Translations under genes and position numbers: made by a program
Origin: Anisus vortex
Taxonomy: Eukaryota > Mollusca > Gastropoda > Planorbidae
Direction: 5' to 3'
Length of the DNA: 64,000 nt
Assembly (NCBI GenBank): GCA_949126835.1
Contig: OX421508.1
Location: 12,515,399 to 12,579,398, forward strand
The notes under the pieces: model-generated
The model's database searches: none
What the model saw: the letters and a program-made list of their open reading frames with translations, nothing else
What the model was told of the DNA's origin: nothing
Shown: positions 34,205-46,965 of the stretch, one piece after another
Layout: the number at the start of each line of letters is the position of its first letter
Numbering within the stretch: the stretch's first letter is position 1

Positions 34205-35320
34205 TTTTTATTCAAAAGCTCTTCTTCACACAAAAAAATGTATTTACAAACAGACTTTAAACATTTTTTTAATTTTTGACATCGCCTAACAAAGACCTCA
34301 TCCCATATCAAAGACATATACATATATTATAGCAAAATATGATATTGTTGTTTTGTTTCTTGTGTGTGTGTTTGTATATTTGAAATCATAAAAACGTAAA
34401 AAATTATAAAAAGAAACGAAAAAGACAAACAATCAAGTATATGAAACAAACAAACAAATATTAGAACCATACGTAAATATTTGTAAACATTTATTTAAAA
34501 AAAAATGTGTCGCAGATTTACCTGATTATAAGAATGCATCTTGGTGAAATGTTGAAATTTTTTTTTAAAGTCTTTTTGTGCATCAATCAATTGCACGTGA
34601 GAGTTCAAGCTCCTAGAAACTCACTAGTAACTTTCTACTTTCAGATTGGGACAGAAAGCTCCAAGCGCCTCAAACGAAGAGCAGTATGGAGGCTGGGACT
34701 GCAGCCAGCTGTATCTTTCTTGTGCTAGCTTCTTCTCCTGCCAACTTCTTCAAATGTACCAAAACTATTTAGAAAAGAAATAAAACTCAGTATAAGAAAA
34801 TTCTACATTTATTCAATTATCGATTATCATTGTTGAACTGTATTTATTTAAGTGCAGATCTCTCGAACACTCTATGACATTTAGATCTGAGTTTATTCAT
34901 ATCCACTGATTTTACTAAACTAGTGCAAAATTTTAAGAAAATAGCAACAACAAAAAAATTATTACACAAAGTTGATAAGTAAAAAATGAAAGATAAATCG
35001 ATAAACTTTTTTTAAAAAAAAGGAATAGGTCTAATGGTTTACGAGATGTGCAGTTCATGCGATCAATTAGTGCAAATGAAGCAAATAGGAATTCGTGGCT
35101 CCCACTTCAATAGCATATCGTGTGAATGATAACTGGTCAGCCTTCATATCGAGTCAAATACCATGACTTTTTAAGACCCTGGTCACAACAGCAGAACATG
35201 CCACCCCCACCTTCTGGCCACTCTACTGCATAAGGGGCCTAACAATGCCCAGTCTCCAGATGGCCAAATACTTCCCAGACCCCTATCAAATAAATAGATA
35301 ACATCACATCACGCAGTGTA
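34205..35320. other. Intergenic, nothing certain
   Basis: AT-rich. A + frame from 34690 (MEAGTAASCIFLVLASSPAN) looks like a signal peptide but runs into a stop after about 28 residues and has no following exon that could be linked. 35162-35290 is slightly GC-richer and unassigned. Confidence 0.4.
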
Positions 35321-35645
<325 letters not shown>

Positions 35646-36091
35646 TTATTGAAACCAGCCCTGGTAAGCGCATCTAAAATAATTAAACATTAGGAGGAGT
35701 GATATGGTAGGAGTATACAATTTCCAACTAAGTCTCCTCACTTCGTCGTGATTTAGTTCCCTCAAAACACCCTTTAAAACCTAATCAAGTTTAATTTGAA
35801 GACTTCATTCAACAACCATCTAGAGACGACGGTGGAAGCTCTGTATCAAAACCTGTTTATTATTCCTTGGATCAGCGTTTACTTATTAAAAGTACAGCTG
35901 ACGGACGGGTACAGCCATTGAACGTACTGTAGATTACATCGCGATAAAAATTGAAGGGTCAAGTTTGAGATTATCACAATATGAAAATATTTATTCTGTC
36001 ATGCCCTCGGAATACATGCTACTATAGCGAATTTGAAAAAGTGGATGATAGAAGATAATAAAATTTGTATGTTTATGTGCTTTATAGAAAG

Positions 36092-36225
36092 AAGGAGAGA
36101 GAGTATTAGAGAAAGAGGGAGAGAGAGTATTAGAGAAAGAGGGAGAGAGAGTATTAGAGAAAGAGGGAGAGAGAGAGTATTAGAGAAAGAGAAAGAGAGT
36201 ATTAGAGAAAGAGATGGAGACAGAA
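36092..36225. repeat. GA-rich repeat of about 22 bp
   Basis: Five to six copies of 'gagagtattagagaaagagg' plus 2 bases. Confidence 0.9.
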
Positions 36226-36239
36226 GGAAAAGAGAGAAA

Positions 36240-36800
36240 AGGAGGAGGAAACGTGTAAACTTCAACAAATCCAGAAAAAAGCTGCAATTTACATTACTAT
36301 TGGATATTTATGAATGACAAGAGTTACATCAATAGTTAAATTACTAAACCTAGAAACACAACCAATTACTAAACCTAGAAACACTACCAATTACTAAACC
36401 TAGAAACACTACCAATTACTAAACCTAGAAACACTACCAATTACTAAACCTAGAAACACTACCAATTACTAAACCTAGAAACACTACCAATTACTAAACC
36501 TAGAAACACTACCAATTACTAAACCTAGAAACACTACCAATTACTAAACCTAGAAACACTAGAGGACAGAAGGGCAAAGATCTAATTAATGATAAACTTA
36601 AGGTATTAAATTCTAGCTTAGAAATACAACACAATTACAATCTATTATAATGCTCTGATAAACATAAAGATAAAAACACTTTTCTTATTCCAAATGCAGG
36701 ACAAAAATGTATATTAGTTCTCTTTCTCTCCGAGTGGCATCCGGGCATGGAATAGGTTGCGTGAAAAAAACAAGAAAACTCACAACTTAACATCATTTGA
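36240..36800 (+). pseudogene. LINE C-terminal tail with internal 25-bp minisatellite
   Basis: Before the array the frames give CKLQQIQKKAAIYIT and MTRVTSIVKLLNLET. After it they give LEDRRAK and, in another frame, FSPSGIRAWNRLR. This matches the order of the RT tail of CR1/jockey-like elements (a 'KLQ.IQ..AA..I' block, then '..LNLETLEDRRAK', then 'F.P..IR.WN.L'). Several frameshifts make it non-functional. The array interrupts it at the 'LNLETL' codons. Confidence 0.65.
36339..36561. repeat. 25-bp tandem repeat, 9 units, derived from LINE coding sequence
   Basis: The unit is AATTACTAAACCTAGAAACA plus CTACC, nearly identical in all copies. The sequence on either side is the same LINE reading frame. 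Confidence 0.95.
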
Positions 36801-37510
36801 AAGACTAATCAAAATACAAGACTAGACTCAAACCAAGGATAATTGAAGGACGCATTAATCTTCTGTATAGAAGAAAGAACGTTTATAATATATAAGATAA
36901 GATTTTTAAAAGTATACCAACCAACCAACCAGCCAGAGAAGAAAAAAATGTTAATAGCTAGATCAGCGTCTCCAAACTTGTCTTTTCTTGACCCGGTCAA
37001 AACGATCAAGTGTAGGCCTAACAACTTTAGTAAAATCACTAGACTATGTTTGTAAACACTTCAGTAATTAATTTAGTGTGCAACATTAATTTTCTAGCTT
37101 GAATTATAGTTTAATTAATATAAAATACACACAACAAAAATTTGATTTTTAAAAAAGTTTATATTTCCAAATGTAAAGACTAATTTAAACTAAAAGTTAC
37201 CTTTCTGTACTTAAAAGCGTTGGATTGCTTGAACTAGTCGTTCACCCTCATTCGAAATACTTACCAAAATTCATTACTAGATTTAAGCTTAGATAACCTT
37301 AGATATACCCAGATCGTAGGTTGATAGACAGATGACTACTATATCGATAGATAAATTGATAGATAGATTTAACTAAGGCCGTATAATTAGGTATATAAAT
37401 AGACAGATAGCTAGATTGTTTGACACTTAACAATAGACAGTAAGATAGATTGTTAGACAATTGACAAATAGATAACTATATAAATATGTACATATAGTAT
37501 AGATATATAG
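36800..37510. other. No gene seen
   Basis: AT-rich sequence with scattered GATA motifs before the main GATA array. Confidence 0.5.
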
Positions 37511-37514
37511 TTAT

Positions 37515-37706
<192 letters not shown>

Positions 37707-39029
37707 GGAGAATTAAATAGAAAGATGTATCCTTGACCAACGTCCGTGCGCACTTGATATAAACACCAACAACTGTTGTCCATAACAAAGATATCAGCAC
37801 AGTCCGTGAATTGTTGACCTTTTATTTTACACTAGAACCTTTGACCTCACCTGGGTTGACATGACTAAGTTCAATAACCCTAACTGGTATTTGATTGGTT
37901 TGAGAGAGTTATTCTCATACATGTTAGCCTTAATGTATAGCAATGGGAGAGATTAAGACCTGTATATTTATATGTTTTATTGGGCAGCAACAAGTTTTTG
38001 TTTCTTACTAGGTCTGTTTGTCTGTACGCCCCTCCATCCATACATTCACCAATCCACCAAGTAATGCATCCAGCCTCCCATCCACTTTCATCCATATATT
38101 CGTGTAGAATCAATCATGTTGTCGCCTAACTAACTTATTATTAAGCCTAAAAGTGTGTCCCAAAGGAAGCAGAGGTATTGGCACGTGGCGCTGGACAAGA
38201 AATACCAAACTGATTCACCCCTCCCTTACAACCCCAGCCCACACCTTATTATCTATTATCTATCTTTAAAAATAAAAAATTTTCCTTAACCCTTACAGTC
38301 CCGGGCGCGTATATAGCGCAACTGAAGGCAGCATAGACAGAAGTAGGTCGGTACTGGAGGGGTTAATTTCTTTTTAAATCATGGAAACGTTCGTGTTCTC
38401 CACAAATAAATTGAATTTAATATTATTATCCTAAATAATTTCTTATTTACAACATTTAATTAGCCTTAAAAAAAACTATCAACAAAAACAAAAGACAATT
38501 TTTATTTATTGATTTTTATATATTTCTTTCTTTCTCAGAAATGAGTTGTGGATTATTTTTTCAATCAGCAGAAAAATAAACTGTCGACAAGTAAGATGAA
38601 CTTTAAAAAAGGAACAAGTGGTTCAGGTGGCAGCCCTTGAACGCCTGCCTAAGGCCGACACAAAAATACCTAAGATACAATTGCCAAATCTGCATGGCAT
38701 GGTCTCTGTTTTGGAGTACTACGTGTGTTTATACATACAAGTCTGTGTGTGTGTGTAGGTGTGTGCGTCGCGCGTTTGTGTGTGTATTTACATTTACATG
38801 GGGCAAGAAGCTAATGACCGATAGTTCACGGAGATTTGTTTTTGAATGAATCGTGTGTAGAACTAATTTAACGGGTGAAAAGTAGAACACACAAGACAAA
38901 CAAATTTGCTCATTAGTACGTAACCCTTTTTAGTGTATTTTTGTCCATGTAATATATTATAGTATTATAGGGCTAGTAGGCTAAAGAAAGCAAGAACACC
39001 ATAAAGTGATACTTTGTCACACTTTGTGA

Positions 39030-39262
39030 CTACGAGGATCTGAGCTTGGTAGTCTAGTGGGATGGAAAGAGAGGAGAGTTCAACCTGCTAGCTGACAGCA
39101 GAAGTGTTGGTGTCCAGGTTAAATTTTTTGTTTTATCCCATGACTTCAAGGTGCCCCTGACATTGGTAAAGGCGGCTGCGTAGTGTTATGGCCACACTAT
39201 CCCATTGTAAGCTTGGCCAGAGAATTATAATATGGTGTAGGCCTACGCTGCTTCACATGCCC
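39030..39262 (+). mobile_element. SINE-like repeat in copy A
   Basis: 'gcttggtagtctagtgggat' is A-box-like. The 3' portion 'aaggcggctgcgtagtgtta', 'tggccacac' and 'gctgcttcacatgccccatg' matches the 3' part of the other SINEs here. Confidence 0.55.
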
Positions 39263-39315
39263 CATGGAACAACTTGATGTAAAAAATAGTTATTTAACGT
39301 TTTTGTCTACCTAGA

Positions 39316-41066
39316 ACAGTGATGGCGTGCCCAAAGTGCAATACAAGACCAACTTATTTCTTTCAACGTGCCAACACAAAAATTAAAACAAAATACTGAG
39401 ATTTTACTTTAAAAAAAAACAAAAGCTCATACAGTTGACCGAACTAATTAATAACTTTTGTCCAAAAAGAATAAATTAACCGATCTTTGAATGATACAAA
39501 CAGTCAATTAAAAATAAAACATGAGCTGTAGTGAATGAAAAAAATAATATCACAATTGCTATTGTATGCATGCTGATAATTTTTCTAGCCTTGACTTATA
39601 CTTCGTAACTTTAAGAGCGACGCGTGCAGTACTGTTTCTGGTATCATATTTGATATAATTTAAAGTTGATAACAGCTGCTCACAAGCATAAGAGGACCCA
39701 ATTAAAGTAAGTAGTGCAATCCCAATTGCTTTCATCGACTTAAAATTATTTGACAGAGAATTCAACACTTCATCATCAGATCTACCAACTGTGCTGTCCT
39801 TTGCCATCCTTTCACACTCGATCTTCTCACGTGTTTCACGCAGATAATAGAATTTATTTTTCCAGATAGAGCGTTCTTGAAATTCCAATAGCTCCATTTT
39901 GAGATTTCTAACCACAATAAGCAGGAAAGATCACGTTCTTCAAATTTGGCTTTATCCGGGGAAGTAAGAAAACAGAGGGGTGTCGCCATCTTACGGATCT
40001 GTACAAATTTGTTACCGAAATTCTCCTTTGCAGCTGCTACAATGCTAGAAAATTCCTTTTCAAATTTCCTGATGGCTTGTAGGGTTGTCGGTAAATGTTA
40101 TAGAATTTTGTAAATGCATTTTTACTTTTGTAAAATATTTTAGCTGCCCACTGTGTATGCCTCTTTCAAACACCTGCAGTTTTCATTTATATGTTCTGAT
40201 ATCACAAAATATCATCTACTGTTGTTCCTGAATCTTGTAGTTGTTTATTTAGTTCATTGAAATGTGCTGTAAAATCTGTAAAAAAAAACAGGAGGTTGGT
40301 AAGCCAGACCATATCAGTGAGCTGTGGATAATCCTGCCCCTTTTGAATCATAAACAGCCTAATTTCATCCAAGCATGCTACACATCTCTCCAATACTCGT
40401 CCTGTGCTCAGCCACCTGCCCTTATTGTACATGGGTAAAGTATTATACTGCGCCTTGACCTCATCGGGAATTGCGTGAAACTGTCGACAGTAAAAAACAC
40501 GGGCCATGATGTAATTGACCATTTTCGTGACATTTTTGAGGATAGCATCTTCTTGCTGCTATCCCAGGCACAAAGAGATTATAGGAGTATAAAAAAGTGA
40601 AACTGAACGACTGTGTGTTTTGCTTCTTTGACAAAGAACTTATCTTCTTATACATTACAGACGCTCCTTCTATAAAGAAGATTATTGCGTCCTGTATGAA
40701 ACCTGATGAGTCCCCCACCATGTATGGTGCCCCGTCACTAGTAACTGAAACAACTTTTTTTAGTTTTATATCGTGTGCCAAAAAAGATTCAATAACACCA
40801 TTGTAAATATCTATCCTTTATGTTTTTTCAGGCAAATATAACAATTTCGCCAGCTCTTCTCTCATAATGTCACCAACTGCGTAACGCAAAATTACCACAA
40901 GTCTTGCATGATTATTTGCATCTGTGCTTTCACCCAAGCACATGGAGTAGCAGGCAGACTTTTGTAAGTCAGTAGTGATCTGCTTACTAACATCACTTGC
41001 GATGCGCAAGACTCGATCTTTAAAAGTATTTCTGTTAAGTGGTATCTCAGAGATGCATTGCAGTAG
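39316..41066 (-). pseudogene. hAT transposase relic (GTF2IRD2/SCAND3-like)
   Basis: Leftward fragments in order are CYSMCLGESTDANNHARLVV (near 40940), VVSVTSDGAPYMVG (near 40740), then YNKGRWLSTGRVLERCVACL and DFTAHFNELNKQLQDSGTTV (40202-40522). KFEERDLSC (near 39950) and the C-terminal block SSYACEQLLSTLNYIKYDTR (39559-39915) complete the series. The order and the 'TSDGAP' and 'FNELNKQLQ' motifs identify a hAT transposase. It is broken by several stops. One terminus CAGTGATGGCGTGCCC is at 39317; the opposite end is missing and fused to the flanking duplicated sequence. Copy B lacks it. Confidence 0.8.
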
Positions 41067-41221
41067 TGTGCTGTGAAATTATTTTTTTTTAAGAATAATA
41101 ATAAATTTTGATGGATACAATATTTAAGTGGAGAATATGGGAATTTCAAACGTATAAATATTTTGTTTACCAAGTCTCACTAATTGATATATATTAGTTT
41201 GTATAAAAAGAGTTAAACTAG

Positions 41222-41466
41222 CTTAGGATGAGAGCCCTTTAAAATTGTGCAAGGGTACAGAATGGGTCTGCTTTAGCACCCCCCACCCACCCACCATATT
41301 TCACTATTTGCCCCCCCCCGGCCCCATTCCACCTTGTAGGCCTAGTTCTGGTTGGGCCTATGCTAAATTAATATCCGTTGACCAAATAATCCTGTGTCTA
41401 AATGGAGAATCGAACCCGGGTCGCCTGCATGGCAGTCTGATACGTTAACCACTTAGCGAGCGAAGA
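41222..41466 (-). mobile_element. tRNA-derived repeat in copy A
   Basis: Read on -, 'cgctaagtggttaacgta' is A-box-like and CCCGGGTTCGATTCTCC is a B box, and the flanking GTGTCT/AGACAC can pair like an acceptor stem. It continues into 'gtgtctaaatgg' and a G/C homopolymer. The stem and loop lengths are not those of a functional tRNA, and the same sequence exists in copy B. Confidence 0.5.
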
Positions 41467-41479
41467 CACATGTCCGAAG

Positions 41480-42537
41480 TGAGATCGCAAAAGTTAAACA
41501 ATAAGGTCACGTGTCTTTAAATTAACTAATATGATTGGTAGAACACACACACAAAGTCTACTTTATATTTAAAGTTAAGAAGCGTTTTATTAGCATTATA
41601 GTATGCTATTGTTGTAATTATTTATGTTTAAAAGATTAACTCCTTAAGGTTAAATGGATAAACAATTAATGCAGGAAACGTTTATTTACAGCTGTTTAAC
41701 GTAAATTAATTTTATACCTCTAGTAATTAAATTTTGTGATGAATACCATAATGATGGATTTATATCAAAAAATAATAATTAGTCAATAACTATTTGTTAT
41801 ATTACAAAACATAACTTGTTTAGCAGCAATATTGAATCAAATTTAGAAACTTTATTTTAATTCAAGGGAGATTATTAGCACGTTTTATTTGCGCTAATAT
41901 TTCTAATATTATTATTTTTATTTTATTTTATAAAAAACTAAATGGAATACAACTTATAAATGTATAATGACCAAACTGTAAAAAGTAGTTGAAAATTATA
42001 TAAAAATTTGACTAAAAAATTATATGCACATTAGCTAAACATTACATTAACTATCCAGATTGTATGATTAATATGTATCAACTCCCCTTAACGTCAATAT
42101 TAGGCTGGCTGTAGAGGCAGGCTGAACAATTAATTAAAGAAAATCTCAGGATAACTGAGAACAAAATATTATATTCAATATTTGATCTAGTAGTTGCTAG
42201 ATCCTTATCTTGACAACCAAATGATTTAGTTTACAAAATAGTTACATTAAATGAGAAAGTTTGGTAAAAAAAAATTGTATTTGATATAAATATAAATGCA
42301 AATAAAAAGGATGATAATCACAAACACTTATTGTTTTTTTTTTTCATTATTAAATATGAATCACTTAAACGATTTTCTCTATAGATTTACTTTGCTTTTG
42401 GCCTTGCTACGGAGTTGAATTATAAAAAATAATTTTAAAAATTATAATAGAGCAGGTTGACTTTTATGCTGTTGGCACGCTGAATGACTTAGAAATCCTA
42501 GTTTGGCACACTGTTAGCAAAAGGTTTCCAACCTCTG
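41480..42537 (-). mobile_element. hAT relic in copy A
   Basis: Its end reads, on -, CAGAGGTTGGAAACC. 'gtgtgccaaactaggatttc' and 'cagcgtgccaacagcat' follow, as in the 10172 and 4471 elements. Internal blocks such as 'acattacattaactatccag' are the reverse complement of the 2500-3601 relic. No transposase frame remains. Confidence 0.6.
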
Positions 42538-42554
42538 GTCTACAGGGCATGCAT

Positions 42555-44400
42555 TCTTAATACATTACGGCAGTAAGAGCTGGTCAACCTGTATGCGCCA
42601 GGAACACCAGTTAAACATTTTCCACATGAGATGTCTACACCGAATACTAGGCGTCACTTGGAAGGACCACATAGTCAACCATGAGATCCTGGACCAAGCA
42701 AATATCCCAAGCATTTACTTCCTGCTATCCCAACGCAGATTGCGCTGGGTGTGTCATGTCAGCCGGATGCAAGACGGCCGCATCCCTAAAGATATCTTTT
42801 ATGGAGAGCTTGAGAATGGCACAAGGGTTCCTGGGCGACCGATGCTAAATTACAGGGATGTCCTAAACCGTGTCATCAGATCTACAAATATCGACCTACA
42901 AACCTGGGAGCAGTCTGCGGTGGAGCGTACAGCATGGAGACAGGCCGTTCATGCTGGTGTATGGAGACAGGCCGTACATGCTGGTGTATGGAGACAGGCC
43001 GTACATGCTGGTGTATGGAGACAGGCCGTGCATGCTGGTGTATGGAGACAGGCCGTGCATGCTGGTGTATGGAGACAGGCCGTACATGCTGGTGTATGGA
43101 GACAGGCCGTGCATGCTGGTGCATGGAGACAGGCCGTACATGCTGGTGTATGGAGACAGGCCGTACATGCTGGTGTATGGAGATAGGCCGTGCATGCTGG
43201 TGTATGGAGATAGGCCGTACATGCTGGTGTATGGAGACAGGCCGTGCATGCTGGTGTATGGAGACAGGCCGTACATGCTAGTGTATGGAGACAGGCCGTT
43301 CATGCTGGTGTATGGAGACAGGCCGTACATGCTGGTGTATGGAGACAGGCCGTTCATGCTGGTGTATGGAGACAGGCCGTTCATGCTGGTGTATGGAGAC
43401 AGGCCGTACATGCTGGTGTATGGAGATAGGCCGTGCATGCTGGTGTATAGAGATAGGCCGTACATGCTGGTGTATGGAGATAGGCCGTGCATGCTGGTGT
43501 ATGGAGACAGGCCGTGCATGCTGGTGTATGGAGACAGGCCGTGCATGCTGGTGTATGGAGATAGGCCGTTCATGCTGGTGTATGGAGATAGGCCGTGTAT
43601 GCTGGTGTATGGAGATAGGCCGTGCATGCTGGTGTATGGAGATAGGCCGTGCATGCTGGTGTATGGAGATAGGCCGTGCATGCTGGTGTATGGAGACAGG
43701 CTGTTCATGCTGGTGTATGGAGACAGGCCCTGCATGCTGGTGTATGGAGACAGGCCCTGCATGCTGGTGTATGGAGATAGGCCCTGCATGCTGGTGTATG
43801 GAGACAGGCCCTGCATGCTGGTGTATGGAGATAGGCCCTGCATGCTGGTGTATGGAGATAGGCCCTGCATGCTGGTGTATGGAGACAGGCCCTGCATGCT
43901 GGTGTATGGAGACAGGCCCTGCATGCTGGTGTATGGAGATAGGCCCTGCATGCTGGTGTATGGAGATAGGCCCTGCATGCTGGTGTATGGAGACAGGCCC
44001 TGCATGCTGGTGTATGGAGATAGGCCCTGCATGCTGGTGTATGGAGATAGGCCCTGCATGCTGGTGTATGGAGACAGGCCCTGCATGCTGGTGTATGGAG
44101 ACAGGCCCTGCATGCTGGTGTATGGAGATAGGCCCTGCATGCTGGTGTATCTGCCTCTGAGGCAAAGAGAGCCAAGGAATCTCTGGAGAAGAGAATGAAG
44201 AGAAAAGACGCAAAACCGCCAGATGGACAGACTGCTACTAAATACAGATGCATCGGCTGTTCCAGGGATTATCTACTCAATAATCCGACTTTTTCAGCCA
44301 CCGCAGAACCTGCAATAGGTTGTCGGCTACAACCCAGTTGAAGTAGAAGAGAGGCGCATCCATTGTCTCTCGAGACAGAAGGAGCCATTATTATTATCAT
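42555..44400 (+). pseudogene. LINE C-terminal tail in copy A, expanded by a minisatellite
   Basis: The frame from 42593 reads MRQEHQLNIFHMRCLHRILG, then NIPSIYFLLSQRRLRWVCHV, RIPKDIFYGELENGTRVPGR and RTAWRQAVHAG. This is the same RTE-like tail as at 10395-10990. After the array the element resumes with ASEAKRAKESLEKRMKRKDA and a zinc-knuckle start (YRCIGCSRDYL). It is 5'-truncated. The 3' end runs into a TTATTA microsatellite near 44385. Confidence 0.8.
42933..44147. repeat. 27-bp minisatellite, 45 units, derived from LINE coding sequence
   Basis: The unit is TATGGAGACAGGCCGTACAT plus GCTGGTG. 1215 bp is exactly 45 units. In the LINE frame one unit encodes WRQAVHAGV. Units vary at three sites: GAGAC/GAGAT, CCGT/CCCT, and the base after CCGT. 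CCGT units fill the left about two thirds and CCCT units the right third (from about 43725), which shows polarity. All six frames are partly open because 27 is a multiple of 3; none is likely to be a real protein. Confidence 0.98.
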
Positions 44401-44449
44401 TATTATTATCATTATATGTTTGAATAGGAAATATTTTTTTTAACAATAG

Positions 44450-44612
44450 TAAATTACCCTTCGGACAAAACTGATCATAGGCTGGTGGTGGCTGGTTCAG
44501 CCACGGCATACTAGGTGATGTGTGGCCAGCACAATGCCCAGCCGCCTTTACTTTACCCCAACTAATGTCAGGGACCCATCAGAGCTGGGTAGACTCAGGG
44601 AAACCCCTTTTA
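44450..44612 (-). mobile_element. SINE 3' part
   Basis: Read on -, it has 'cccagctctgatgggtccct', 'aaagtaaaggcggctgggca' and 'ctggccacacatcacctagt', as in the SINE at 52125-52376. Confidence 0.65.
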
Positions 44613-45539
44613 AAACTATAACGAAGCTAAAATATCTATTATAATTATTATTTATCATATAGTTCAGTGCGAGCAAATAAATTAACGATTGTCTATCTTT
44701 GCTGCAGGACGTTTTTATTAAACTGTCAAAGTAATTATTGCAATCTATGTATTAGTTCTGACTACTACCAAAGAAACTATTCCATTATTTATTCATCTTC
44801 ATTCAACTAAAAAATAATAATAATAATGATGAAACGTATCCCTGCTTTTTTTAAAACAAATACAAAAAAAATGTCTTTAACGTAAACACTGGTTTTACAG
44901 TTACAGCATCAAAATAAAAGTGAACAATTAAAATAGAAACATTTTGGAATCCGGAAAGATAGGATTTTTCAACTATGGCATATCAGTAAATTGATCTTTT
45001 AAATTACATTTTTTAAAATAGGATAAAAAACTATTCTATTTGAAGAACTCATAATCTTTTTTTTTTTTTTTTGAAAAAATCTTTTTTAAAGAACCAAATA
45101 AATACGCAGAATGAGAAATAAAACTATGAACAGAATGTTGACAATTGTTCCTACATTGGTAGTTAAGTTTGAATTCAGTTAACTCAAGACTCCACAAACA
45201 AACAAGTACAACTAGCGTGAGTATTTGCAAGGATTTATAGTCAATAAATAACATACATTAAAACACTTGAAATAAAAAATATAAAACCCTTGTGAATAAA
45301 ATAAATAACATTAAATTAAAAATTCTTGTCTCTACTCTGTGCAGTTAACTAAACTGGGTTTGAGAAGTGGGGTGGTAGGGGAGAGGGGAGTGGGTGGATA
45401 TATCATAAAACTGAAAGTAAAGGGTCTCAATAGGACATTGCATGCCCCACATATCCAATCATGTTTCTTGCAGAAAATCTGACATCTCTAGCCTTCAAAG
45501 ATTTTAGTCCAGTGTCTATCCCCTGACCACCACCACCGA

Positions 45540-46220
45540 TCCCATCCGTCAACCCATTTATGAATCCATCAATCCGTTCATGCAGCTATCTACCTAGCTA
45601 TCCATCTCTCCACCACCCAAATATAAACCCATATATCCACAATTTCATCTATCCACACACTCACTTATCTATCCATCCGCTCACTTATACATCATGTCAC
45701 CCATCTACATACCACCCACAAACCCATCATCCACATACCACCCACATACCCATCATCCACATACCACCCACATACCCATCATCCACATACCACCCACATA
45801 CCCATCATCCACATACCACCCACATACCCATCATCCACATACCGACCATCCACCCACTCACCAAATAACCCATTATCCCATTAAACAACACATCCATCCA
45901 GCCGCACATTTTAAACCCACTCAATCCACCTAGCCTGCCACACTCTTTCACTATAGCCATCCACTCATTCATTCCATTATCCATCCTGGCTTTATTGCAT
46001 CCACAAGTTCATCCATCGACAGCATTTGAGCTAATAGTATATATTTACCTATTTGTCTATCTAAGTATATAACTCTCTATTAATCCATCCGTATCATAGA
46101 TCCATCCATATTTGTATGCAAGTATATTTATTTCAATTTAAGTATCCATCCATTCATTGATACATCCACTCAGTCAAGCTTCATCGCATCCCTCCATCCA
46201 CCCAACTAACCATACATCCA
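45540..46220. repeat. CCAT-rich low-complexity region with 26-bp tandem repeat
   Basis: CCATCCA-type phrases throughout. At about 45715-45845 there are five to six copies of 'catcatccacataccaccca' plus 'catacc'. Confidence 0.85.
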
Positions 46221-46223
46221 CTT

Positions 46224-46745
46224 TTAGTAAAAATAACGGTGCTTATATAGCGCATATCTTGTTTGTGACAGTTCTATGCGCAGACGACAGTTACAGAATA
46301 CAGACAGACAACGAAATATGTAGTAATACGCTAATTCTGCTGACGAAATAGGTGAGTCTTCAGCCGGCTCCTGAAGATGTCATAGCTAGGGCTCTTGCGA
46401 AGCTGTAGTGGGAGGTGATTCCAAGCGGACGGTCCTGCGTAGGAATATGAACGTTCGCCAGCGGACACTAGCCTCACACGAGGGATCCGCAGAGTAAGCG
46501 CGTCAGAAGCCGAACGAAGTGGGCGGGACTGGGTGTAGAGCTCCATACAAGAGCGAAGATAATCCGGGGCGCAGTTATTCAGGCACCTATAACAGAGAGA
46601 AGCCAGCTTATATGAGATCCGGTTGTTGATGGGTAGCCAGTGCAGAGATCGGAGCAGAGGATTGATATTATTTGACTTCTTTTTCTTGAGAACCAGTCGG
46701 GCTGAGCAGTTCTGGATACGTTGGAGTCCTTGCATCTGTCTTGCT
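46224..46745 (-). pseudogene. LINE (CR1/L2-like) C-terminal tail
   Basis: A continuous frame, read on -, has LQRIQNCSARLVLKKKKSNN, INPLLRSLHWLPINNRISYK, YTQSRPLRSASDALTLRIPR and SYAGPSAWNHLPLQLRKSPS, ending FRSRLKTHLFRQQN. It is followed by a tail containing 'atgcgctatataagcaccgt'. The frame is intact over about 135 residues, but it is strongly 5'-truncated. It separates duplication copies A and B. Confidence 0.88.
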
Positions 46746-46789
46746 AGATATGTATGCCTTTTTTTATCATTCAGTTCTTTATTTCCTTT

Positions 46790-46965
46790 ATTCATCTATC
46801 CATCCATCCTTAAATCCATCTCTCCGTCCATCCATCTTTTCCTCCATATCAATTCATACCCATGCATCCGTCTCGATCTACAAATTAATCCATCTCTTCA
46901 TCTCTGTCTATCCAACCACCCAGAAATCTAATCCCATGATAGAGCCTACTTTGTATCATGAATCA
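46790..46965. repeat. CCAT-type low-complexity sequence
   Basis: 'ccatccatcctt', 'ccgtccatccat' and related phrases up to the start of copy B. Confidence 0.75.

Larger units (their letters stand above)
38085..45530. repeat. Tandem segmental duplication, copy A
   Basis: Colinear with 46965-54320. Matching block pairs include 38105/46980 ('attattaagcctaaaagt'), 38690/47480 ('aaatctgcatggcatggtct'), 39025/47835 ('gcttggtagtctagtggg'), 41047/48479 ('cagtagtgtgctgtgaaatt'), 42600/51985, 44670/53495 and 45350/54180. Sampled identity is roughly 90-95%. Copy A alone has the hAT relic 39316-41066. Confidence 0.9.

Noticed and set aside
34690..34780. Signal-peptide-like frame MEAGTAASCIFLVLASSPAN on +
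   Set aside because: It stops after about 28 residues and no matching downstream exon or promoter could be shown.
41380..41460. tRNA gene candidate (A and B boxes, pairing ends) on -
   Set aside because: Arm lengths do not fit a functional tRNA. The same sequence continues into a repeat tail and exists in copy B, so it is a tRNA-derived SINE-like repeat.
42870..44253. Very long open frames (up to 442 codons) on both strands with perfect 9-residue repeats
   Set aside because: They are a by-product of a 27-bp array whose unit is a multiple of three and lacks stops in several frames. There is no promoter, signal or conserved domain.
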